A DNA stretch of 6,891 nucleotides. Origin: Chloroflexota bacterium (GTDB lineage Bacteria; Chloroflexota; Anaerolineae; Anaerolineales; UBA4823). The stretch spans positions 1 through 6,891 of the forward strand of contig JAEWYL010000259.1 in the NCBI GenBank assembly GCA_023395675.1, written 5' to 3'. The notes beneath the pieces were generated by a model that worked only from the letters and a program-made list of their open reading frames with translations, had not been told where the DNA came from and did not search any database. Of the stretch, positions 1 to 6,447 are shown piece by piece. The translations under genes were made by a program, and so were the position numbers. The stretch's first letter is position 1, and every line of letters begins with the position of its first letter.

Positions 1-2
1 CT

Positions 3-1646
3 ATGTCGCTAAAGAACGCTCTTAGCCGCGACCGCCTGGCAGCCTGGCAGAGCCGCCGGCGCCTGGGGCGGCTGGCGCGCCAGGTGGCGGAGCAGGAAAA
101 ACGCCGGCCCCGCCGCCCGGGGCAGGCTCCGGTGGTGGTGTTCAACGCCTCCACCCGCCTGACCGGACTGAGCCAGAACGCGGCCTTCGCCTTGCTCGCC
201 GCCTGGGGCCTGCGCCTGTCCGGCGCGCCGGTGGTGCACTTCGTCTCGCAGGCGGGGCTGCGGCCCTGCGTGCTCGGCACCAACCGGGAGGATTACACCG
301 CCCCGCCGCCCTGCGAGGGCTGCATCGCCCAGTCGCGCCGCCTGTACAGCCGGGCCGGCGTGTCCTGGTTCGGCTATGAGGAGGACCCGGCCCTGGCCTC
401 CGCCCTGCAGGGCCTGGGGGTGGAGGCGCTGGAGGCCTTCGAGACCGGCCTGCAGCTGCCCGGGCGCAGGCTGGACCTCCCGCTCGGGCGGCTGGCGCTG
501 CCCTCCCTGCGCTGGGCGCTGCGCCGCCACAGCCTGCCCGACGACGAACCCACCCGCTACCTGTACCGGCAGTACATCCTCTCGGCGGCCTCCACGGCGC
601 GCCAGTTCGCCGCCCTGGTCGAGCGCGAGCAGCCGGCGGCGGCGCTGATCTTCAACGGGCTGCTCTACCCCGAGGCGGCTGCCCGGGCCGTGGCCCAGGC
701 ATACGGGCTGCCGGTAGTCACCCACGAGGTGGGCATGCAGCGCCTCTCGGCTTTCTTCAGCCGGGGCGAGGCCACCGCCTATCCCATTCACATCCCGGAG
801 AGCTTCGAGCTCACCCCGGCCCAGAACGCCCGGCTGGACGCCTACCTGGAGAACCGCTTCCAGGGGAAGTTCACCATGGCGGGCATCCGCTTCTGGCCCG
901 AGATGCAGGGGCTGGACGAGGCTTTCCTGCGCAAAGCGGCGGGGTTCCGCCAGGTGGTGCCGGTCTTCACCAACGTGGTTTACGACACCAGCCAGGTGCA
1001 CGCCAACGTGCTCTTCCCGCATATGTTCGCGTGGCTGGAGGCCGTGCTGAAGCTGGTCCGCAGCCACCCGGAGACGCTGTTCGTGCTGCGCGCCCACCCG
1101 GACGAGATGCGCCCCGGCTCGAAAAAGCAGAGCCGGGAGAGCGTGCGCGATTGGGTGCGCGCCAACGGGGTGGACAGGCTGGACAACGTGGTCTTTATCG
1201 ATTCGCAGGAGTACCTCAGCTCGTACGAGCTGGTGGGGCGCTCCAAATTCGTGCTGCTCTACAACTCCTCCATCGGCCTGGAGGCCGCCCTGCTCGGCAA
1301 GGCGGTGCTGTGCGGGGGCAGAGCGCGCTATACCCAGTACCCAATGGTATACTTTCCCGCTTCGCAGGAGGATTTCTGCCGCCAGGCGGAGGAACTGCTG
1401 CAGGCCGGGGAAATCGAGGTCCCGCCGGAGTTCCGGCGCAACGCCCGGCGCTTCCTGTACTACCAGCTCTACCGCGCCTCGCTGCCCCTGGACCGCTACC
1501 TGGAGAGCGCCCCGCGCGCCGGGTTCGTGCAGCTCAGGCCCTTCTCCTGGCAGGACCTGCTGCCCGAAAACTCGCCCGCGCTGCGGGTGATCGTGGAGGG
1601 GATTTTGGAAGGGGCGCCCTTCCTGCTGCCCGAAGAGGGCGCCTGA
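3..1646 (+). CDS. Capsule-polysaccharide-synthesis-like (GT-B type) protein, putative glycosyltransferase
   Basis: This 547-residue protein is probably a cytoplasmic enzyme of surface-glycan assembly. The C-terminal half looks like the nucleotide-sugar-binding half of the capsule polysaccharide biosynthesis (Capsule_synth-like) families. It has the RAHPDE segment (363-368) followed by YNSSIGLEAALLGKAV (420-435), which resembles the conserved 'NSTxGLEAxLxGKPV' loop of that group. The N-terminal half has a Rossmann-like VVVFNAS strand (44-50) and a cysteine cluster (C89, C104, C107, the last two as CxxC). There is no signal peptide or membrane segment, and the first 40 residues are very basic. 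It heads the visible operon, 61 bases before the methyltransferase gene. The ATG lies at the third base of the window, so its ribosome binding site cannot be seen and a longer N-terminus is not excluded. The family assignment is by motif; donor and acceptor are unknown. Confidence 0.75.
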   Translation: MSLKNALSRDRLAAWQSRRRLGRLARQVAEQEKRRPRRPGQAPVVVFNASTRLTGLSQNAAFALLAAWGLRLSGAPVVHFVSQAGLRPCVLGTNREDYTAPPPCEGCIAQSRRLYSRAGVSWFGYEEDPALASALQGLGVEALEAFETGLQLPGRRLDLPLGRLALPSLRWALRRHSLPDDEPTRYLYRQYILSAASTARQFAALVEREQPAAALIFNGLLYPEAAARAVAQAYGLPVVTHEVGMQRLSAFFSRGEATAYPIHIPESFELTPAQNARLDAYLENRFQGKFTMAGIRFWPEMQGLDEAFLRKAAGFRQVVPVFTNVVYDTSQVHANVLFPHMFAWLEAVLKLVRSHPETLFVLRAHPDEMRPGSKKQSRESVRDWVRANGVDRLDNVVFIDSQEYLSSYELVGRSKFVLLYNSSIGLEAALLGKAVLCGGRARYTQYPMVYFPASQEDFCRQAEELLQAGEIEVPPEFRRNARRFLYYQLYRASLPLDRYLESAPRAGFVQLRPFSWQDLLPENSPALRVIVEGILEGAPFLLPEEGA

Positions 1647-1707
1647 GACCCGGAATTATGGTGGTTGAGCGGGGAGCTTTGGATCCCTGCACTACAGCAA
1701 AAAACCT

Positions 1708-2544
1708 ATGACACAAGAAAAAATCGAGATCTTATCCGTCGAGCTGCTCAACCGGGACCGCGACCGGGTCGAGGCCCTGAAACGCCTGGCCCGCTCCCTG
1801 GGGCTGGATTTCGGCTGGCACTACCTGCTGGACCTGAGCTGGATCCTGGAGAACCTGGGGCCGGCGCACGGGGGGCGCGTCCTGGACGCGGGCGCGGGCA
1901 CCGGCCTGCTGCAGTGGTTCCTGGCCCAGGAGGGGGCCGAGGTGTTCAGCGTGGACCGGGGGGACCGCCGCGACCTGCCGCTGCGCTTCCGCCGCCGCTT
2001 CCGGGTGGTGGGGCTGCGCCCGCAGGACCTGGCCCCCGCCCGCATCCCCGGCATCACCCGCCGGCGCGACCTGGCGGCCCTGTTCGACCCGCGCCGCGCC
2101 CCCGGGCGGGTGGTCTTCTACCACCAGGACCTCAAGACCCTGGCCGATATCCCGGACGCCTCGCTGGACGCGGTGGCGGCCGTCTCGGCCCTGGAGCATA
2201 ACGACCCCCAGGACCTGCCCCGGGTGGTAGAGGAGCTGATGCGGGTGCTCAAGCCCGGCGGGCGGCTGGTGGCCACCCTGTGCGCCGCCCGGGACGAGGA
2301 CTGGTACCACACCCCCTCTGCGGGCTGGTGCTACACCGGCGAGAGCCTGCGGCAGCTTTTCGGCCTCCCCGCCGGGACGCCCGACAATTACGAGCAGTAC
2401 GACCGGCTGTTTGCGGCCCTGAAGGACTGCGCCGAGCTGCGCGATAACCTGGCGCAGTTCTACTCCCGCTCGGGGAACAACGGGATGCCCTGGGGGAAGT
2501 GGGACCCGCAGTACCAGCCGGTGGGTGTGTTGAAAATCAAGTGA
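1708..2544 (+). CDS. Class I SAM-dependent methyltransferase
   Basis: This 278-residue protein has the Methyltransf_11-type Rossmann core. Motif I (RVLDAGAGTG, 57-66) binds SAM, and an acidic residue ends the second strand (SVDRGD, 81-86). D141 in FYHQDLKTL lies at the adenine-binding position, VSALEHND (159-166) follows the fourth strand, and LKPGGRLV (181-188) is the usual post-II turn. Between strands 2 and 3 there is an unusual Arg-rich insertion (about 87-134). It may form a lid or an acceptor-binding element. The C-terminal ~75 residues, rich in Trp and Tyr, may recognise substrate. The methyl acceptor cannot be told from sequence; the operon context suggests a glycan or its precursor. 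The ATG at 1708 has only a weak upstream purine signal, but no better in-frame start exists before motif I. The gene ends 16 bases before the carrier-protein gene. Confidence 0.88.
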   Translation: MTQEKIEILSVELLNRDRDRVEALKRLARSLGLDFGWHYLLDLSWILENLGPAHGGRVLDAGAGTGLLQWFLAQEGAEVFSVDRGDRRDLPLRFRRRFRVVGLRPQDLAPARIPGITRRRDLAALFDPRRAPGRVVFYHQDLKTLADIPDASLDAVAAVSALEHNDPQDLPRVVEELMRVLKPGGRLVATLCAARDEDWYHTPSAGWCYTGESLRQLFGLPAGTPDNYEQYDRLFAALKDCAELRDNLAQFYSRSGNNGMPWGKWDPQYQPVGVLKIK

Positions 2545-2546
2545 CC

Positions 2547-2555
2547 GGAGAAGGA
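2547..2555 (+). promoter_or_regulatory. Strong Shine-Dalgarno site of the carrier-protein gene
   Basis: The sequence GGAGAAGGA lies five bases before the ATG at 2561. It is one of the strongest ribosome-binding sequences in the operon, consistent with a carrier protein that is needed in excess over its enzymes. It also fixes the start codon. Confidence 0.75.
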
Positions 2556-2560
2556 CAGAC

Positions 2561-2827
2561 ATGGCAAACCACGATAACCTTGAACTGACCGGCAGGGTGC
2601 AGTCGGCCTTGGCCGAAGCCCTGAACGTGCCCGTGGACCTGATCACCCCGGAGCTGGCCTTCGGCGACCTGCCGCAGTGGGACTCGATGGGCCATATGGA
2701 GGTGATGATGCGGCTGGAGGAGCACTTCGGGATCGAGATCAACGCCGACACCATCACCGCCCTGACCAGCCTGCCCGCCATCGCCGCCCACATCGCGGCC
2801 CTGGGAGAGAACGGGCATGGAGGCTGA
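2561..2827 (+). CDS. Acyl carrier protein (probable aminoacyl carrier protein)
   Basis: This 88-residue, acidic, four-helix carrier protein is full length for the PP-binding family. The phosphopantetheine attachment serine is S42 in the WDSMGHMEVMM segment (40-50), a good match to the DSL/DSM signature at the start of helix 2. Helix 1 (about 8-22), the acidic helix 3 area around EEHFGIEIN, and the closing TSLPAIAAHI helix (68-77) are all recognisable. It is a free-standing carrier with no fatty-acid-synthesis genes nearby. Its coding sequence overlaps the following ligase-like gene by 11 bases, which implies translational coupling and a fixed partnership. By analogy with the amino acid:[carrier protein] ligase systems, it probably receives an amino acid as a thioester on its prosthetic arm. 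A phosphopantetheinyl transferase must be encoded elsewhere. The carrier identity is very secure; the aminoacyl cargo is inferred. Confidence 0.93.
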   Translation: MANHDNLELTGRVQSALAEALNVPVDLITPELAFGDLPQWDSMGHMEVMMRLEEHFGIEINADTITALTSLPAIAAHIAALGENGHGG

Positions 2828-4046
2828 GCGCGCCGGCAGGCTTGAGCTGGCCCCGGCTGCACCCATCCCCGCCCACCTGGTGGGCGAGGTGCAGTCCAAG
2901 CTGGCCTACGTGGACGAGCGCATCCTGCGGGCCGAGGTGGCCCCCGGCGGCGACCGCATCTCCCTCACCCTGGAGGGGCGGCCCGACCCCGCCGCCCGGC
3001 AGCTCCTGGAGGAGAAGGTGCAGCGGGTGGTGACTACCATGACCCGCGGCGCCATCCAGCCCAAGGTGCAGGTGCTGGAGGACTATTTCACCCGCCCCGC
3101 GCCCTACCGCCAGGACCCGACCGCCGCGCTGCTGGCGAGCGGCGATATCTTCCAGGAGGCGGAGGGCATCTACGCCCTGGGCCCGCGCGTGACCGGGCTG
3201 ATCGAGTATTTCGAGCGGCGTTTCCTGGAACTGGCGGACTCTTTCCAGGCGGCCCCCTACCGCTTTCCCACGCTGATCCCCGCCCGCTACCTGGAGCGGG
3301 TGAACTACTTCCGCGCCTTCCCGCACTCGCTTACCTTCGCCACCCACCTGCGGGAGGACCTGGACGCCATTGACGATTTTGCCGCCCACGCGGCCTGCGA
3401 GGAGGAGGGGCTGAGCACGCCCCCGGAGAGCTTCGCCCGCATCCAGGCCCTGCTCTCCCCGGCGGTCTGTTACCACCTGTATTTCGCCCTCGCCGACCGG
3501 CCCCTGCCCGGCGGGGAGCTGGCTGCCACGGCGGTGGGCAACTGCTTCCGCTACGAAGCCATCAACCTGGCCTCCCTCGAGCGCCTGTGGGACTTCAGCA
3601 TGCGCGAGGTCATCTTCGTGGGCTCCAAAGACTTCGTGCTGGCGAACCGGGAGCTGGCCCGGGAGCGCATGCGCACCGTCCTGGAGGAGAGCGGGCTGGC
3701 GTACCGGGTGGAGAGCGCCAACGACCCCTTCTTTATCGGCGAGTTCCGCAAGCAGGCCGCCTTCCAGACCGCCTTCCAGCTCAAATTCGAGATCCGCGCC
3801 CGGCTGCCCTTCAAAGACTCTCAGGCCGGGGCGGGGGACGGGCAGGGGAGCCTGGCGGTGGGCTCGTACAACTACCACCAGGACTTTTTCGGGCGCAACC
3901 TGAACATCACCCTGCCCGACGGCTCACCCGCGCACACCGGCTGCGTGGCTTTCGGGCTGGAGCGCATGGCTTTCGCCTTCCTGGCCCAGTTCGGGCCCAG
4001 GGTGGAGGACTGGCCCGCGCCGGTGCGCGCCGCAGTGAGAGCATAA
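2817..4046 (+). CDS. Class II aaRS-like amino acid:[carrier protein] ligase
   Basis: This 409-residue homologue of the catalytic core of class II aminoacyl-tRNA synthetases (atypical SerRS-like) probably makes aminoacyl-AMP and loads the amino acid on the adjacent carrier protein. Motif 2 is NCFRYEA (242-248, R245 and E247 contacting ATP). Motif 3 is GCVAFGLERMAFAFL (375-389, R383). C218 (SPAVC), E264 (SMREVIFVG) and C376 are spaced 46 and 112 residues apart. This fits the Cys/Glu/Cys zinc triad of the Bradyrhizobium-type ligases, as I recall it, with a small insertion before the last Cys. No anticodon-binding arm or other tRNA-binding domain is recognisable. A separate N-terminal region (about 18-92) is longer than in the ~320-residue ligases described. 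Characterised homologues use Gly or Ala; the amino acid here is unknown. The ATG follows GGGAGAG at 7-base spacing and overlaps the carrier gene. Alternative: another aminoacyl-adenylate enzyme. Confidence 0.85.
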   Translation: MEAERAGRLELAPAAPIPAHLVGEVQSKLAYVDERILRAEVAPGGDRISLTLEGRPDPAARQLLEEKVQRVVTTMTRGAIQPKVQVLEDYFTRPAPYRQDPTAALLASGDIFQEAEGIYALGPRVTGLIEYFERRFLELADSFQAAPYRFPTLIPARYLERVNYFRAFPHSLTFATHLREDLDAIDDFAAHAACEEEGLSTPPESFARIQALLSPAVCYHLYFALADRPLPGGELAATAVGNCFRYEAINLASLERLWDFSMREVIFVGSKDFVLANRELARERMRTVLEESGLAYRVESANDPFFIGEFRKQAAFQTAFQLKFEIRARLPFKDSQAGAGDGQGSLAVGSYNYHQDFFGRNLNITLPDGSPAHTGCVAFGLERMAFAFLAQFGPRVEDWPAPVRAAVRA

Positions 4047-4055
4047 ACGATCACC

Positions 4056-4060
4056 GGGAG
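4056..4060 (+). promoter_or_regulatory. Shine-Dalgarno site that sets the GNAT start
   Basis: GGGAG lies nine bases before the ATG at 4070. The open frame extends far upstream, inside the ligase gene, but that part is an arginine- and glycine-rich shadow with no domain. This site and the start of GNAT homology both support 4070. Confidence 0.7.
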
Positions 4061-4069
4061 CGTTTACTT

Positions 4070-4585
4070 ATGCCTGAAGTCACCCTCCGTCCCGCGGAAG
4101 AGCGGGACCTGCCGCGCATCAAAGAATTCTATCTCCTGCTCAACGACCATTTCTACAAAACGGGCTACCACCTGCCCCAGCCGGAAGACCTGGGGGAGGC
4201 CTACCTGGACTCCTTCCGCCGCACCCTGGGGCGCTTCACCAACGCCTGGATGGCGGAGCTGGACGACGGCACGGTGGCCGGCTATATCCTCTGCCGCATC
4301 AAACGCACCCCGGCTTATTTCGGCGGGGTGATGGTGGGCGAGCTGAGCGATATGTGGATCATCCCCGAGGCGCGCCGGCTGCACATCGGCGACCGGCTGG
4401 TGCGCACCGCCATCGAGTGGCTGCGCGAGCAGGGCGTGCACTCGATCGAGATCCAGGTGCTGAACGCCAACGAGATCAGCTGGAACCTGTTCCAGCGCCT
4501 GGGCTTCCAGCTCGAGTTCCGGGTGGCGCGCCTGCTGTGGGATGACTACGTGGAGCCGGGGACGGGCGGGGACAAAAAGGAGTAG
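4070..4585 (+). CDS. GNAT-family N-acyltransferase
   Basis: This 171-residue protein has the usual length for a single-domain Gcn5-related acyltransferase, which moves an acyl group from a pantetheine thioester (normally acetyl-CoA) to an amine. The fold is visible in order: the N-terminal strand and helices (VTLRPAEERDLPRIKEF, 4-20), strand 4 with ELSDMWIIPEARR (91-103), the pyrophosphate-binding loop RRLHIGDRL (102-110), which is a loose form of R/QxxGxG/A, and the NANEISWNLFQRLGF segment (132-146) of motif B. It begins 23 bases after the ligase and ends 8 bases before the AAC(3)-like gene, so it belongs to the same transcript. Because it sits beside a carrier-protein loading enzyme, it could take its acyl or aminoacyl group from the carrier instead of CoA. 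The substrate is unknown, and a ribosomal-protein-type acetylase cannot be excluded from sequence alone. Confidence 0.88.
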   Translation: MPEVTLRPAEERDLPRIKEFYLLLNDHFYKTGYHLPQPEDLGEAYLDSFRRTLGRFTNAWMAELDDGTVAGYILCRIKRTPAYFGGVMVGELSDMWIIPEARRLHIGDRLVRTAIEWLREQGVHSIEIQVLNANEISWNLFQRLGFQLEFRVARLLWDDYVEPGTGGDKKE

Positions 4586-4589
4586 GGGG
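4577..4589 (+). promoter_or_regulatory. Shine-Dalgarno region of the AAC(3)-like gene (GTG start)
   Basis: AAGGAG (4577-4582) lies 11 bases, and AGGGGG (4584-4589) four bases, before the GTG at 4594. Both overlap the end of the GNAT gene. The position supports the GTG start, from which the protein begins at the normal N-terminus of the family. Confidence 0.6.
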
Positions 4590-4593
4590 CCGC

Positions 4594-5385
4594 GTGCAGA
4601 CCGTCTCCCGCCGCCAGGTCCTGGAGACCCTGGCCTCGCTCGGCCTGCGCCCCGGCGAGGGGGCGCTGGTGCACTCCGCCGTGCAGTTCCTGGGCAGGCC
4701 CGAGGGCGGGGTGGGGCTGTATTTCGAGGCCCTGTGCGAGGCCCTGGGGATCGAGGCCGGCCCTGAGGCGCCGCCCAACCCCTCTCAGGGCACGCTGGCC
4801 GTCCCGACCTTCAATTTCGCCTTCGCCCGCGGCGAGCCCTACGACCCGCAGAGCACTCCCTCCGCCGGGATGGGGGTGTTTTCCGAGTTCGTGCGCACGC
4901 ACCCGCTCTCCCGGCGTACCCTGCACCCGCTGCAGTCGCTGGCCGCGGCGGGCGGGCGGGCGGAGGAGCTGGCCGCCTGCGACACCCCGGGCGCTTTCGA
5001 CCCCGGCTCGGCCTTCGAGCGCATGCTCGCCCTGGATTTCAAGCTGCTCCTGCTGGGGGCCGGGATCGAGGCCGTTTCCCTGCTGCACTACAGCGAGCAG
5101 CGCTTCGCCGTCCCCTACCGCTACTGGAAAGAGTTCAGCGGCCCGGTGAAGACCCCCTCCGGCTGGCAGACCCGCACCTGCCGCATGTTCGTGCGCGACC
5201 TGGAGCTGGACCCGCACCTGACCCTGGAGCCGGTGCAGGCCCTGCTGGAGAGGCGCGGGCAGTGGCGCAGCGCGCCCCTGAACTACGGGCGCGTCTCCCT
5301 GTGCCGCATGGCGGATTTCACCGCCGCGGTGGACGAGTTTTTGGGGCGCGACCCCTGGGCGTTGGTGCTCAACCGGCCTGATTGA
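4594..5385 (+). CDS. AAC(3)-family (Antibiotic_NAT) aminoglycoside-N-acetyltransferase-like protein
   Basis: This 263-residue protein is full length for the AAC(3)/Antibiotic_NAT family, whose members acylate an amino group of an aminoglycoside or amino sugar from an acyl-thioester. Family landmarks are all present: GALVHSA (23-29), LAVPTFN (68-74), AGMGVFSEFVR (91-101), RRTLHPLQSLAAAG (107-120, with H111 and S115), and LLLGAGIEAVSLLHYSE (152-168), where H165 and E168 sit in the expected catalytic region. It starts with GTG, eight bases after the GNAT gene, and is the last gene of the forward operon. A drug-resistance role is possible, but family members in glycan and natural-product loci act in biosynthesis. 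Here the neighbouring carrier and ligase suggest that the donor could be an aminoacyl-carrier thioester, giving an aminoacyl-amide on an amino sugar. The family call is secure; the donor and acceptor are inferred. Confidence 0.9.
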   Translation: MQTVSRRQVLETLASLGLRPGEGALVHSAVQFLGRPEGGVGLYFEALCEALGIEAGPEAPPNPSQGTLAVPTFNFAFARGEPYDPQSTPSAGMGVFSEFVRTHPLSRRTLHPLQSLAAAGGRAEELAACDTPGAFDPGSAFERMLALDFKLLLLGAGIEAVSLLHYSEQRFAVPYRYWKEFSGPVKTPSGWQTRTCRMFVRDLELDPHLTLEPVQALLERRGQWRSAPLNYGRVSLCRMADFTAAVDEFLGRDPWALVLNRPD

Positions 5386-5400
5386 GGGGTATTCCGGTGC

Positions 5401-6267
5401 TCACGCCGGGAAGCGGAAGGTGTAGGTATCTCCGTGGCTGAGATAGCGCACGCGGCCCTCCAGCCCCGCCTCCCGCACCGCCTTCTGGAAGTCGGACAGG
5501 GGGGACTTGAAGACGTCGTAGTCGTTGTAGTGGATGGGGATCGCCAGCTCGGGCCGGACAATCTGCAGCAGCTCCACCCCCTGCTCGTCGTCCATGGTCA
5601 GCAGCAGGCCCAGGATGCGGGTGCCGCCCAGGTGAAGCAGGGCCAGGTTGATGTCCGGGTAGCGCCGCGGGATCTCCTGCAGGTCGTCAATGAGGAGGGT
5701 ATCCCCGGTGATGTAGAGGCGGAAGGTGGGGCTGCCGGCCCGCGGCTGGAACTCGAGCAGGCTGCCCATCACGTCCGGCAGGGCAAAGTCCACCACCGGC
5801 GGGCCGTGCCTGCCCGGCATGGAGGTGATGCGCAGGCGGGATTCGCCCTTGCTGAGGGTGATCCCCTCCCAGGTCTCCAGCCCGTGCAGGGCGTTGAAGC
5901 CCCGCTCGCGCAGCTGGCCCACCGCCTGGGGGGTGGTGATGACCGGCAGGGATTTGTCCAGCTCCCGCTCCGCCACCTGGTCGAAGTGGTCGCCGTGAAA
6001 ATGCGAGAGCAGCACAAAATCCAGCGGGGGCAGGTCGTGGATCTCCACAGCCGGGTCGGTCTGGCGGGTGGCGGAGAGGCCCCCGCCCAGGTCCACCTTT
6101 TCGTGCCGGTGGATGAAGTTCGGGTCGGTGAGGAAGGTGAAACCCGCGCAGCGAAAGAGCAGAGTGGCGGTGCCGACGAAAAAGAGGGAGCCCGCCTCCA
6201 GGTCTGTGCCGGGCGCGGCGCTTTCAAAATCGAGCCTGTAATCTGTACTCAACAGTTTATCTCCCAT
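5401..6267 (-). CDS. Metallo-beta-lactamase-fold hydrolase (UlaG-like)
   Basis: This 288-residue cytoplasmic metallohydrolase of the UlaG-like branch probably cleaves a phosphoester, lactone or amide. The metal-binding residues are visible: HFHGDH (89-94, giving H89, H91, D93, H94), H154 in MPGRHGP, D189 in YITGDT, and H246 in PIHYNDYD. The preceding VGTATLLFRCAGFTFLTDP (31-49) is typical of the first strands of this subfamily. The frame extends upstream to an ATG at 6480, but that part runs through the inverted repeat and has no family similarity, so the ATG at 6267 is preferred. A GGGGAG lies 12 bases upstream, a long spacing. The gene faces the forward operon and its stop is 15 bases from that operon's end. 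It also separates the operon from the interrupted aminopeptidase-family gene. There is no sign that it takes part in the aminoacyl pathway; the substrate is unknown. Confidence 0.88.
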   Translation of the reverse strand: MGDKLLSTDYRLDFESAAPGTDLEAGSLFFVGTATLLFRCAGFTFLTDPNFIHRHEKVDLGGGLSATRQTDPAVEIHDLPPLDFVLLSHFHGDHFDQVAERELDKSLPVITTPQAVGQLRERGFNALHGLETWEGITLSKGESRLRITSMPGRHGPPVVDFALPDVMGSLLEFQPRAGSPTFRLYITGDTLLIDDLQEIPRRYPDINLALLHLGGTRILGLLLTMDDEQGVELLQIVRPELAIPIHYNDYDVFKSPLSDFQKAVREAGLEGRVRYLSHGDTYTFRFPA

Positions 6268-6351
6268 GGGCAGCGCCCGCTCCCCGGATAGGGAACGGGG
6301 TTGGTTAAGGTAAAGCCCGGCGCGGCGGTAAAACCGGCGGCCGGCTAACCC

Positions 6352-6380
6352 AGCATAGCCTTTTCCGGGCAATTTTCCAA
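6352..6380 (-). promoter_or_regulatory. Probable sigma70-type promoter of the MBL-fold hydrolase
   Basis: Read on the minus strand, TTGGAA (6375-6380) is followed after exactly 17 bases by TATGCT (6352-6357). These resemble the -35 and -10 consensus hexamers at optimal spacing. Initiation near 6345 would give a leader of roughly 78 bases before the ATG at 6267. The prediction is from motif and position only. Confidence 0.5.
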
Positions 6381-6387
6381 TAAGGAC

Positions 6388-6410
6388 AAACCCTAAACCG
6401 TATAGGGTTT
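6388..6410. promoter_or_regulatory. Short dyad just upstream of the hydrolase promoter
   Basis: AAACCCT (6388-6394) and AGGGTTT (6404-6410) form a perfect 7-bp inverted repeat with a 9-base gap. It lies immediately upstream, in the sense of the minus-strand gene, of the predicted -35 element. That is a suitable place for an activator or repressor. No regulator gene is in the window, so the operator role is a guess. Confidence 0.3.
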
Positions 6411-6447
6411 TCCCTAAGTGGCTCCCTCGCGCAGCCGGTGCGTGTTG

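Noticed and set aside
9..1097. Long reverse-strand open frame within the first gene
   Set aside because: It is a shadow of the GC-rich forward gene: low-complexity, rich in Gly, Gln, Arg and Ala, with no domain, while the forward frame carries clear motifs.
1732..3878. Long reverse-strand open frames opposite the methyltransferase, carrier and ligase genes
   Set aside because: These are mirror frames of real genes with no recognisable motifs; the forward products match known folds.
2817..4046. The ligase-like gene as a true tRNA synthetase
   Set aside because: No tRNA-binding domain is recognisable, the zinc-type triad matches carrier-protein ligases, and the gene overlaps a carrier-protein gene.
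3587..4069. N-terminal extension of the GNAT frame into the ligase gene
   Set aside because: The extension has no domain and shadow-like composition, and a good Shine-Dalgarno site precedes the ATG at 4070.
5386..5400. Shared terminator between the convergent genes
   Set aside because: The gap is only 15 bases and the partial complementarity around it is bulged and lacks a T-run on either side.
5434..6291. Forward open frame opposite the hydrolase
   Set aside because: It is low-complexity shadow sequence; the reverse frame has the full metal-binding motif set.
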